DNA of 25,862 nucleotides from CBFGTJ01 sp965651815. GTDB lineage: Bacteria > Actinomycetota > Acidimicrobiia > Acidimicrobiales > Microtrichaceae. Below, piece by piece: positions 1-6,554 of this stretch; within the stretch, counting starts at the first letter, position 1; each line of letters begins with the position of its first letter. The translations under genes were made by a program, and so were the position numbers. A model generated the notes under the pieces. It did no database searches and was not told the origin of the DNA. It saw nothing but the letters and a program-made list of their open reading frames with translations. The stretch lies in NCBI GenBank assembly GCA_965651815.1, contig CBFGTJ010000023.1, positions 1 to 25,862 of the forward strand. The letters run 5' to 3'.

Positions 1-875
1 TTGCGGACGAACGCCGTGTAGCTGGTCTGGCCCACGCCCGCGGTGCCGCCGTTGAGCTTCAGGTCGGCGACACGGGTCGGCGAGTCGATCCCGTCGGCGA
101 TCATCGCCACCGGGCCGTTGGTGAGCGCATCGAAGGACGCGTTCACGTTCGACACCGTGGGTGCCGTCGCGTTCAGGCCACGCTGCCAGTTCTGGCCGTA
201 GCCGCCCACGATCTGCAGGCCCTCGACGACGTTGAACTTCGGGTAGGTGCCGCCGGCGACGTAGACGTCGGTCTTGCCGGTGGCCACCGCACGCACCTGG
301 CCCTGGTTGATCGACGCGCAGGGCGAGCTGACCGTGCCGCAGGTGCTGTTGTCGGCGCCGCCGGAGGACTTCACGAAGATCGCGTCCAGGGTGCCGTCGA
401 TGCCGTCGCAGTTCTGGTCGATGCCGTCACCGGCCTCGTCCGGAGCGCCCGGGTAGACGTTCGGGTCGTTGTCGTTGCAGTCGTCCGGCGGGAAGAACCC
501 GTCGCCGTCCCCGTCACCGATCGCGGTGATCGTGATGGAGTCGGTGTCGGTCGCCCCGTCGTCGTCGGTGACGGTGAGCACCGCGGTGTACACGCCCGGA
601 GTCGTGTAGTTCGCGGTCGCGGTGACGCCGCTCCCGCTGGTTCCGTTGCCGAAGTCCCACGAGTAGCTGACGATCGTTCCGTCGGGGTCGACGGACCCCG
701 ACGCGTTGAACGCCACCGACAGGGGCACGTTGCCCGAGGTGGTGCTCGCCATCGCCACTGCGGTCGGCTTCGTGTTGGTCGGGCCGCCTCCGCCACCCGG
801 CGGCTGGGGGTCGCATGCCGCCCCCACCAACGCCAGGGCCGCGAACAGCGGCACGGCCCACGCCAGTCTCTTCAT
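1..875 (-). CDS. Secreted PKD-domain lipoprotein with MopE-type metal-binding motif (3' end outside window)
   Basis: A complete N-terminus is visible and the gene runs off the window edge after 291 codons. The start ATG follows GAGGGGGA. A signal peptide (residues 1-20) leads to Cys21; the box VGAAC has Gly at -3, so the lipobox is imperfect. A Gly/Pro linker follows, then a PKD domain (about 33-115; core SYSWDFGNGTSG, with TPGVYTAVLTVTDDDG). Next is an Asp-rich stretch (about 118-152; DGDGDGFF, DDCNDNDPNVYPGAPDE, DGIDQNCDG) typical of the MopE/thrombospondin-3-like putative metal-binding motif. The remainder (TDVYVAGGTYPKFNVVEGLQIVGGYG and on) resembles the first rungs of a right-handed beta-helix. 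It is probably an extracellular adhesin or surface protein. Domain calls are by eye; a function cannot be assigned. Confidence 0.85.
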   Translation of the reverse strand, partial: MKRLAWAVPLFAALALVGAACDPQPPGGGGGPTNTKPTAVAMASTTSGNVPLSVAFNASGSVDPDGTIVSYSWDFGNGTSGSGVTATANYTTPGVYTAVLTVTDDDGATDTDSITITAIGDGDGDGFFPPDDCNDNDPNVYPGAPDEAGDGIDQNCDGIDGTLDAIFVKSSGGADNSTCGTVSSPCASINQGQVRAVATGKTDVYVAGGTYPKFNVVEGLQIVGGYGQNWQRGLNATAPTVSNVNASFDALTNGPVAMIADGIDSPTRVADLKLNGGTAGVGQTSYTAFVR

Positions 876-924
876 CGGGTTCCCCCTCGCTAGGACGCCG
901 CCTCCAGCACGACGGACCCCGTAA

Positions 925-953
925 TCGCTACCCGAAGACTGAACGTGGGTCAA
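925..953 (-). promoter_or_regulatory. Putative promoter of the PKD lipoprotein gene
   Basis: On the minus strand TTGACC (953-948) and TAGCGA (930-925) are separated by 17 nt, giving a start point near 918 and a leader of about 43 nt that contains the GAGGGGGA ribosome site. The -35 is good; the -10 lacks the final T. Confidence 0.5.
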
Positions 954-1032
954 CCTTTTCGGGCAGCTTTGCCCGGGGGGTGGAATCCGGCCCGCGCCCC
1001 ACGGGTCCACGCGGCGCGGCACCGGTGCTCGT

Positions 1033-1038
1033 TAGGGT
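1033..1038 (+). promoter_or_regulatory. -10 box (TAGGGT) of a probably leaderless transcript
   Basis: TAGGGT ends 8 nt before the ATG at 1047 and no Shine-Dalgarno sequence lies between them. This fits a leaderless actinobacterial mRNA. The same spacing recurs before menB, the alpha/beta hydrolase and the TetR gene. Confidence 0.45.
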
Positions 1039-1046
1039 GATCGCCC

Positions 1047-1514
1047 ATGAGCACCTCACGACGTCCGAGCCTGCTGTGGAGAACGTTCGTACTCACCGGT
1101 GTCGGCACCGCCACCGCGGTGACCGTGAGCGACGCCGCGTGGGAGCGCTGGCAGAGCGTCTTCGGGGACTCGGTGCCGCGGGAGGCCTTCTCGGGCTTGC
1201 TCGCCGGGACGGCGGGCCTGCACGTGGTCGAGGCCGGCGCGGCGCTGGTGTCGGCCAAGCGGGGCGGGCTCGAGAAGCCCGGCCGCTGGGCGCTGTCGAC
1301 CCTCCTGTGGGGCTTCCCGGTGCTGCGCCGCCTGCGCAAGGCGAAGAAGGCGGGCGAGGCCCCGGCGGTGTCGGCGCCCACCCGTGCGGTGAAGAAGGCG
1401 GAGAAGAAGGCCGCGAAGCAGGCGACCAAGGCCGTGGGCAAGAAGGCCACCAAGAAGGCTGAGAAGAAGGCGGCCAAGACGGCCGCGAAGGCGCCCGTCG
1501 CCGCCGCTGCCTGA
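1047..1514 (+). CDS. Small membrane protein with Lys/Ala-rich histone-H1-like tail
   Basis: 155 residues. The N-terminal ~100 residues have two or three hydrophobic segments (about 10-28, 47-69 and 80-93), with the conserved-looking pattern LLAGTAGLHVVEAGAALV (His59, Glu62). This vaguely recalls small DUF4499/TMEM254-type membrane proteins, which is a weak guess. Residues ~97-155 are almost only Lys and Ala (KKAEKKAAKQATK, KKATKKAEKK), like eukaryotic H1 tails and the tails of actinobacterial nucleoid proteins. A membrane domain joined to such a tail could anchor DNA or another polyanion at the membrane; that is inference. It is divergent from the PKD gene and convergent with menB, and ends at a strong hairpin. 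Confidence 0.7.
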   Translation: MSTSRRPSLLWRTFVLTGVGTATAVTVSDAAWERWQSVFGDSVPREAFSGLLAGTAGLHVVEAGAALVSAKRGGLEKPGRWALSTLLWGFPVLRRLRKAKKAGEAPAVSAPTRAVKKAEKKAAKQATKAVGKKATKKAEKKAAKTAAKAPVAAAA

Positions 1515-1531
1515 CCCGCGCTCCTTCCTCC

Positions 1532-1594
1532 CTCCCCGTTCTGTGTCCCGGAAGTGAGGGTGCACCCTCACTTCCGGTGAACAGATCGGGAGGG
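1532..1594. terminator. Long bidirectional hairpin, class A (perfect 30-bp palindromic core)
   Basis: The core 1548-1577 is a perfect palindrome (arms CCGGAAGTGAGGGTG and CACCCTCACTTCCGG). It is extended by an imperfect outer stem (CCCGTTCTGTGTC on the left, GTGAACAGATCGGG on the right) and by CCTCCCC/GGGAGGGG flanks. It sits between the convergent genes ending at 1514 and 1620, so it would act on both. There is no U-tract. One of seven related elements in the window. Confidence 0.75.
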
Positions 1595-1619
1595 GCCGGG
1601 GCTCAGTGGTCCCCGGGCC

Positions 1620-2549
1620 TCAGTAGTGCCAGGGGAAGGGTGACCAGTCCGGGTCGCGCTTCTCGAGGAACGCGTCCCGGCCCTCGGCCGCCTCGTCGGT
1701 CATGTAGGCGAGCCGGGTCGCCTCGCCCGCGAACAGCTGCTGGCCGACGAGCCCGTCGTCGACGAGGTTGAACGCGAACTTCAGCATGCGCTGCGCGGTC
1801 GGGCTCTTGCCGTTGATGATCCGGCCCCACTCCAGCGCGACCTCCTCGAGCCGGTCGTGGTCGACCACCGCGTTGACGGTGCCCATCCGGTGCCCGTCCT
1901 CCGCGGAGTACTCCTGGCCGAGGAAGAAGATCTCGCGGGCGAACTTCTGGCCGACCTGGCGCGCCAGGTACGCCGAGCCGAACCCGCCGTCGAAGCTCGC
2001 GACGTCCGCATCGGTCTGCTTGAACCGCGCGTGCTGGCGGCTCGCGATCGTGAGGTCGCACACCACGTGCAGGCTGTGCCCGCCGCCGGCCGCCCAGCCC
2101 GGCACCACGCAGATCACGACCTTCGGCATGAAGCGGATCAGCCGCTGGACCTCGAGGATGTGCAGCCGGCCGCTGCGGGCGGGGTCGATCGCCTCCGCCG
2201 TCTCCGCCGGGGCGCCGGACTCGTCCTCGACGGTGTAGCGGTAGCCGTCGCGGCCGCGGATCCGCTGGTCGCCACCGGAGCAGAACGCCCACACCCCGTC
2301 ACGGGGCGACGGGCCGTTGCCGGTGAGCAGCACGCAGCCGACGTCGGAGGTCGTGCGCGCGTGGTCGAGCACCCGGTACAGCTCGTCCACGGTCGAGGGG
2401 CGGAACGCGTTGCGCACCTCGGGCCGGTTGAACGCGACGCGCACCGTGCCCTGGTCCTTCGCCCGGTGGTAGGTGATGTCGCGCAGGTCGAAGCCGGGCA
2501 CCGGGTCCCAGGCCTCGGGATCGAACAGCTCGGAAGGGGGTTCGGCCAT
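1620..2549 (-). CDS. menB: 1,4-dihydroxy-2-naphthoyl-CoA synthase (MenB)
   Basis: 309 residues, crotonase superfamily. MenB cyclises O-succinylbenzoyl-CoA to 1,4-dihydroxy-2-naphthoyl-CoA in menaquinone synthesis, in the cytosol. MenB-specific features are visible: CSGGDQRIRG (about 90-99), the oxyanion loop VPGWAAGGGHSLHVVCDLTIA (149-169, Gly-rich part), and DADVASFDGGFGSAYLARQVG near 180-200. The last two are diagnostic within crotonases. The C-terminus ends DPDWSPFPWHY. An upstream in-frame ATG would add 21 residues of low-complexity sequence. I chose the ATG at 2549 because a TACACT box ends 7 nt before it and it starts a typical MenB N-terminus. No other men genes are in the window, so it is a stand-alone unit here. 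Confidence in the family is high. Confidence 0.93.
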   Translation of the reverse strand: MAEPPSELFDPEAWDPVPGFDLRDITYHRAKDQGTVRVAFNRPEVRNAFRPSTVDELYRVLDHARTTSDVGCVLLTGNGPSPRDGVWAFCSGGDQRIRGRDGYRYTVEDESGAPAETAEAIDPARSGRLHILEVQRLIRFMPKVVICVVPGWAAGGGHSLHVVCDLTIASRQHARFKQTDADVASFDGGFGSAYLARQVGQKFAREIFFLGQEYSAEDGHRMGTVNAVVDHDRLEEVALEWGRIINGKSPTAQRMLKFAFNLVDDGLVGQQLFAGEATRLAYMTDEAAEGRDAFLEKRDPDWSPFPWHY

Positions 2550-2556
2550 GGCGGCG

Positions 2557-2562
2557 AGTGTA
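2557..2562 (-). promoter_or_regulatory. -10 box (TACACT) of leaderless menB
   Basis: On the minus strand TACACT ends 7 nt before the menB ATG, and there is no ribosome site between them. This supports the 2549 start and a leaderless transcript. Confidence 0.5.
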
Positions 2563-2599
2563 CGGCCCCTCCCCCGACCCCCTTCCAGCGGCCCCCACC

Positions 2600-2688
2600 C
2601 CGATCTGTTCACCGGAATTGCGGGTCCATCCTCAGTTCCGGGACACAGAACGGGAGGGGACGGGACCCAGAACGGAGGGGACGGGACC
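2600..2688 (-). terminator. Class A hairpin with duplicated G-rich tail, 3' of the LLM oxidoreductase gene
   Basis: The 30-bp core 2612-2641 is a diverged copy of the 1548-1577 palindrome (arms start CCGGAATTGCGGG and end CAGTTCCGG). Its outer arms are CGATCTGTTCA and GGACACAGAACGGG, the mirror orientation of the 1532-1594 copy. To the right a 22/21-bp unit beginning CAGAACGG and ending GACGGGACC is repeated back to back (2646-2667 and 2668-2688). It follows the minus-strand gene that stops at 2700 and precedes menB in the direction of transcription. Confidence 0.65.
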
Positions 2689-2699
2689 CGGAACCGGGA

Positions 2700-3701
2700 T
2701 CAGGCGGCGTGGAGCTCGTCGACGAGCTCGCCGAGCAGGTCGTCGCCGAGCTCGTAGGGCAGGTACACCGCGACCCGGCGGGCGTGCTCGGCGTAGCGCC
2801 GCGAGATCGCCGCGCCGACCTCGGCGGGGGTCCCGCGCACGCAGATGCGCGCGAGCAGGTCGTCGTCGATGAGCGACGACAGCTCGTCCCACCGGCCCTC
2901 CCGGGTGAGCCGGCGCGCCTCGGGCTGCACGTCGCCGTACCCCTCGACCTCGAGCACCGGCCGGTACGCGGGCGTCGACGCGTAGAAGCCGAGCAGCGCG
3001 CGGCAGCCGGCGTCGGCCGCGGCGAGCTCCGCCTCGTCGCGACCCGCGCACACGATCAGCTCGGGCAGCAGCTCGAACGGGCCAGCGGTCGGATCACGCC
3101 GCTCGAGCCCCCGGGCGACCGCGGGGAGGGTGTGCTCGGTGAACCAGCGCTCCGAGGTGACCGCCATGACCGCGAGCCCGTCGGCCCGCTCGGCGGCCAT
3201 CTCGGTCATGCGCGGCCCGAGCCCTCCGACGACCACCGGCGGCGGTGCCCACGGACCGGTCGGCGGCGTGAACATCGGGGTCATCAGGGTGTGGGTCCGG
3301 TAGGGGCCGCGGTGGTCGAGGGGCGCGCCGTCCTGCCACGTCGCGAAGATCGCCCGCACCGCGTCGACGGTGTCGCGCATGCGGCCGACGGGGTCGTCGA
3401 AGTCGACGCCGAAGCGCCGCTCGACGTGCGCCCGGACCTGGCTGCCGAGACCGAGCGTGAAGCGCCCGCCCGACAGCGTGTGGAGGTCCCACGCGGCGTG
3501 CGCCAGGTGGATCGCGTTGCGCGGGAACGCGATCGCCACGTTCGTCATCAACGACACGCCCGCCCCCGACGCGAGCGCCAGCGGCAGGAACACGTCGTGG
3601 GGCCCCTCGAAGGTGAACACCCCGTCCGCGCCCACCCGGGCCATGCGCGCCGCCTCCTCGGCGGCGCTGGTGAGCCCGTGGATCGGGACCAGGACCTCCA
3701 C
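2700..3701 (-). CDS. LLM-class F420-dependent oxidoreductase (TIGR03617-like)
   Basis: 333 residues, a bacterial luciferase-like TIM barrel. The family transfers hydride using reduced coenzyme F420 or FMN; the substrate here is unknown. Signature stretches are ADGVFTFEGPHDVFLPLALA (about 25-44), SLMTNVAIAFPRN (about 50-62), the hallmark LSGGRFTLGLGSQV (about 76-89) and PPVVVGGLGPRMTEMAAE (about 173-190). I take GTG 3701 as start because VEVLVPIHGLTS is where family homology begins. Upstream in-frame codons read through the aminotransferase gene and give an Arg-rich shadow. The gene begins 8 nt after the aminotransferase stop, so the two are almost certainly co-transcribed. The ribosome site is weak, which suggests translational coupling. 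The transcript ends in the 2600-2688 hairpin. Confidence 0.87.
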   Translation of the reverse strand: MEVLVPIHGLTSAAEEAARMARVGADGVFTFEGPHDVFLPLALASGAGVSLMTNVAIAFPRNAIHLAHAAWDLHTLSGGRFTLGLGSQVRAHVERRFGVDFDDPVGRMRDTVDAVRAIFATWQDGAPLDHRGPYRTHTLMTPMFTPPTGPWAPPPVVVGGLGPRMTEMAAERADGLAVMAVTSERWFTEHTLPAVARGLERRDPTAGPFELLPELIVCAGRDEAELAAADAGCRALLGFYASTPAYRPVLEVEGYGDVQPEARRLTREGRWDELSSLIDDDLLARICVRGTPAEVGAAISRRYAEHARRVAVYLPYELGDDLLGELVDELHAA

Positions 3702-3709
3702 GGGGCGGC

Positions 3710-5089
3710 TCAGGCGTCCACGTGGCGGTCGGCGACGGCGAGCGCCTCGTCGATCGCCGCGAGGCCCGCGCGCAGGTCGTCCTCGCCGATGACCAGCGGC
3801 GGCGCGATGTGCAGCCGGTTGAAGTGCGAGAACGGCCACACGCCCCGCTCCCGGCACGCGGCGACCACCTCGGCCACCGGCGCCGCGGCGTCACCGGCCG
3901 CGTTGAACGGGACGAGCGGCTCGCGGGTCGCACGGTCGCGGACCAGCTCGATCGCGAAGAAGCACCCCAGGCCGCGCACCTCGCCGACGCTCGGGTGGGC
4001 CGCCGCGATGCGCTCGAGCTCGGGTCGGATGACCTCCTCCCCGAGGCGCCGCGCCCGGCCGGGGATGTCCTCCTCCTCGAAGACGCGGATCGACTCGACC
4101 GCCACCGCGCACGCGAGCGGGTGGCCGGAGTAGGTCAGCCCGCCGGGGTAGGCGTGCTCGGCGAACGTGGCCGCGACGTCGCGGTGCACGATGACCCCGC
4201 CGAGCGGCACGTACCCGGAGTTCACCCCCTTCGCGAACGAGACCAGGTCGGGCACCACGCCCCAGCGGTCCGCCGCGAACCACTCGCCGACGCGCCCGAA
4301 CCCGACCATGACCTCGTCGCAGATCATGAGGATGCCGTGGCGGTCGCACAGCTCGCGCACCCCCTGCAGGTAGCCGTCCGGCGGGACGAGCACGCCGTTG
4401 GTGCCCACCACCGGCTCGAGGATGATCGCGGCGATCGTGGAGGGGCCCTCCATGGCGATCACGTGCTCGAGGTGCTCGAGCGCGCGGTCACGCTCCTCCG
4501 CCTCGGTCGTCGCGTGGAACTCCGACCGGTACAGGTACGGGCCGAAGAAGCGGACCACTCCGGGGATGCCCGGCTCCGACGCCCAACGGCGCGGCTCGCC
4601 GGTCAGCGTGATCGCCCCGGCGGTGGCGCCGTGGTAGCTGCGGTAGGCCGACAGGATCTTGTGCCGCCCGGTGTGCAGGCGCGCCATGCGGATCGCGTTC
4701 TCGTTCGCCTCGGCACCGCCGTTGGTGAAGAACACGTGCTGGAGCGGACCCCCGGTGCCGTCGGGGCCCGAGCCGGGTGCGTGCCGGACGATCGAGGCGG
4801 CCGCCTCGGAGCGCGCGTCGTTCGCGAAGACCGGCGCCACCGTGCAGAGCCGGTCGGCCTGGTCCTTGACCGCCTGCACCAGGCGGGGGTGCTGGTGACC
4901 CAGGTTGAGGTAGACGAGCTGCGACGCGAAGTCGAGGTAGCGGTTGCCGTCCGCGTCGTGGAACCACGCGCCCTCGCCGCCGGCGACCGGCATCGGGGAG
5001 ATCCGCGCCTGCGCCGACCACGAGTGGAACACGTGTGCACGGTCCGCCTTCGTACCCGCCTCGTTGCCCGCCATCTCGGTGCTCGCCAT
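3710..5089 (-). CDS. Class III PLP-dependent aminotransferase (omega-amino acid type)
   Basis: 459 residues. The family moves an amino group, often from beta-alanine, taurine, GABA or a polyamine-like omega-amine, to a keto acid such as pyruvate. Visible features are the cofactor phosphate loop TNGGAEANENAIRMAR (122-137), SYRSYHGAT-type region (AYRSYHGATAGA, 148-159), Asp258 in MICDEVMVGFGR and the Schiff-base Lys287 in LVSFAKGVNSGYVPLGG. GLTYSGHPLACA follows. The start ATG 5089 has GGGAG at the right distance; upstream codons are low-complexity. It is first in a two-gene unit with the LLM oxidoreductase. The pairing suggests catabolism of an amine, but the substrate cannot be read from sequence. 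Confidence 0.9.
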   Translation of the reverse strand: MASTEMAGNEAGTKADRAHVFHSWSAQARISPMPVAGGEGAWFHDADGNRYLDFASQLVYLNLGHQHPRLVQAVKDQADRLCTVAPVFANDARSEAAASIVRHAPGSGPDGTGGPLQHVFFTNGGAEANENAIRMARLHTGRHKILSAYRSYHGATAGAITLTGEPRRWASEPGIPGVVRFFGPYLYRSEFHATTEAEERDRALEHLEHVIAMEGPSTIAAIILEPVVGTNGVLVPPDGYLQGVRELCDRHGILMICDEVMVGFGRVGEWFAADRWGVVPDLVSFAKGVNSGYVPLGGVIVHRDVAATFAEHAYPGGLTYSGHPLACAVAVESIRVFEEEDIPGRARRLGEEVIRPELERIAAAHPSVGEVRGLGCFFAIELVRDRATREPLVPFNAAGDAAAPVAEVVAACRERGVWPFSHFNRLHIAPPLVIGEDDLRAGLAAIDEALAVADRHVDA

Positions 5090-5179
5090 CGTCGCTCCCG
5101 GTCCGTCACCTGCGGGGCACCTTCCGGCCCCGGTCCGACCCGATGCTGTCATCCGGGTGGATCGACCGGCGACCGCCGG

Positions 5180-5185
5180 TACAGT
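5180..5185 (+). promoter_or_regulatory. -10 box (TACAGT) of the metalloprotease gene
   Basis: TACAGT lies 30 nt before the ATG at 5216, leaving a leader of about 24 nt that holds CGGGGAGG as ribosome site. I see no convincing -35 hexamer. Confidence 0.45.
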
Positions 5186-5215
5186 GCTGGGGTCGAGAAC
5201 GAGGTCGGGGAGGCC

Positions 5216-6439
5216 ATGGGGACGCAACCGACGGCGCTGCGGGCACGCGCGGCCCGTGTGGGGCTGGTGGCATTGCTCGCGGGTGCAGCGGTGGTCGCTG
5301 CGTGCGGCCCGCAGCCGGGTGGTGGGTCACCCACCACCACCACGACGATCGTGACCGAGCCGCGCCCGCCGGTGATCCACAGCTTCACCCAGCGGGGCGC
5401 CACGGGCGGCGCACCCGCGCTCGTCACCCTCGCGTGGGAGGTCTCCGACCCCAACGGCGACCCGCTGACGTGCCGCATCGACGGCGACGGTGACGGCACC
5501 TACGACCTGACCGTCACCAACTGCCAGGTCCCGGGCAGCCGGAACTTCCCGGTCGACTCCCCCGGACCCCACCAGGCACGGCTCGAGGTCCGCGACGGCG
5601 ACCACGACCCGGTCACCGCGACGCGTGCGTTCGTCGTGACCGCCGACGTCGGCGAGCCGATGGACATCGAGCTGCGCGGGCTCGAGGACCTCGACCCGGC
5701 GATCGCCCAGGCGTTCACCGACGCGGCGGCGCGGTGGGAGTCGGTGATCGTGCGCGGCCTGCCGGACTACGTGCCGTCGTCGCCGCGGCCCTCCTGCCTG
5801 CCCGAGGACGTCGACCCGCTGCCCGCGGTGCTCGACGACGTGATCGTCGACGTGGCGACCCCGGTGATCGACGGGCCCGGCGAGGTGCTCGGCCAGGCGG
5901 GTCCGACGTGCGTGCTCAGCACCACCGAGCTGGGCATCCACGGGATCATCGAGATCGACCTCGCGGACGCCGCGCAGATGCTCGCGAACGGCTCGCTCGG
6001 CGAGGTGATCGAGCACGAGCTGGGCCACGTGCTGGGCATCGGCACGCTGTGGGACACCTCGTGGATGCAGCAGGGGCAGCGCCGCCTGCTGCAGGGCAGC
6101 GGCACCTCGAACCCGACCTACCGGGGCGCGGCGGGCGTGGCCGAGTGGTCGGCGTTCGGCCGGTCGGGGAACGTGCCGGTCGAGAACTCCGGCGGCCCCG
6201 GAACCGCCGAGGCGCACTGGCGCGAGACCACGTTCCACAACGAGCTGATGACCGGGTACGTGAACTGGCCGCCGAACCCGATGAGCCGGTTGACGATCGG
6301 GTCGCTCGCGGACCTGGGGTACCGGGTCGACATCCACGCGGCCGACGCGTACTCGCTGCCGGGCGCCGCGGCGCGGCTCCGCCAGCAGCCCGCGCCGGAG
6401 GGTGACTGGGAGCGCCCGCCCGTCGGCACCGCCGACTGA
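5216..6439 (+). CDS. Leishmanolysin-like (M8-type) zinc metalloprotease lipoprotein
   Basis: 407 residues. A signal peptide with lipobox VAAC puts the mature N-terminus at Cys30, followed by a Gly/Thr linker. Residues ~50-143 look like a PKD/cadherin-like beta-sandwich (LAWEVSDPNGDPLTCRIDGD, then RDGDHDPVTATRAFVV). The catalytic domain follows: zinc motif HELGHVLGIG at 267-276 (His267, Glu268, His271), then a distant AHWRE (His334) as probable third ligand, followed by NELMTGYVN. This HExxH plus late HW...ELMTG layout is typical of bacterial leishmanolysin relatives. It should be exported and attached to the outer face of the membrane. ATG 5216 has GGGGAGG upstream. The leader (ACGPQPGGG) closely resembles that of the PKD lipoprotein at 1-875 (ACDPQPPGGGG). 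Confidence 0.88.
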   Translation: MGTQPTALRARAARVGLVALLAGAAVVAACGPQPGGGSPTTTTTIVTEPRPPVIHSFTQRGATGGAPALVTLAWEVSDPNGDPLTCRIDGDGDGTYDLTVTNCQVPGSRNFPVDSPGPHQARLEVRDGDHDPVTATRAFVVTADVGEPMDIELRGLEDLDPAIAQAFTDAAARWESVIVRGLPDYVPSSPRPSCLPEDVDPLPAVLDDVIVDVATPVIDGPGEVLGQAGPTCVLSTTELGIHGIIEIDLADAAQMLANGSLGEVIEHELGHVLGIGTLWDTSWMQQGQRRLLQGSGTSNPTYRGAAGVAEWSAFGRSGNVPVENSGGPGTAEAHWRETTFHNELMTGYVNWPPNPMSRLTIGSLADLGYRVDIHAADAYSLPGAAARLRQQPAPEGDWERPPVGTAD

Positions 6440-6476
6440 CGACCCCGAGCCCGCTTCCCCATCCGGCCCCATCCGG

Positions 6477-6548
6477 CTCTGTTCTGCAGATGACGCCGTT
6501 CGAGTCGTCATCCGCCGAACAGAACGGGCGGGGGCGGGGAACGGAACG
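6477..6548. terminator. Class B hairpin between convergent genes, with 22-bp-period tail
   Basis: The inner stem GATGACG (6489-6495) pairs with CGTCATC (6506-6512) around a 10-nt loop. The outer stem CTGTTC (6479-6484) pairs with GAACAG (6517-6522). The right flank repeats with a 22-bp period: GAACAGAACGGGCGGGGG starts at 6517 and GAACGGAACG starts at 6539. The left flank has the direct repeat CCCCATCCGG twice. It lies between gene ends at 6439 and 6555. Confidence 0.65.
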
Positions 6549-6554
6549 AGCCGG

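Noticed and set aside
1857..4133. Very long plus-strand reading frame (758 codons) opposite menB and the LLM/aminotransferase genes
   Set aside because: Its product is Arg/His/Pro/Val-rich low-complexity sequence with no motif, and it is antisense to three genes with clear family signatures. Long antisense frames are expected at this GC content.
6489..6512. Class B inner stem (GATGACG...CGTCATC) as the same operator as CTGACG-CAC-CGTCAG
   Set aside because: The half-sites resemble each other (TGACG/CGTCA), but the spacing is 10 nt rather than 3 and the class B copies lie at convergent gene ends, not promoters.
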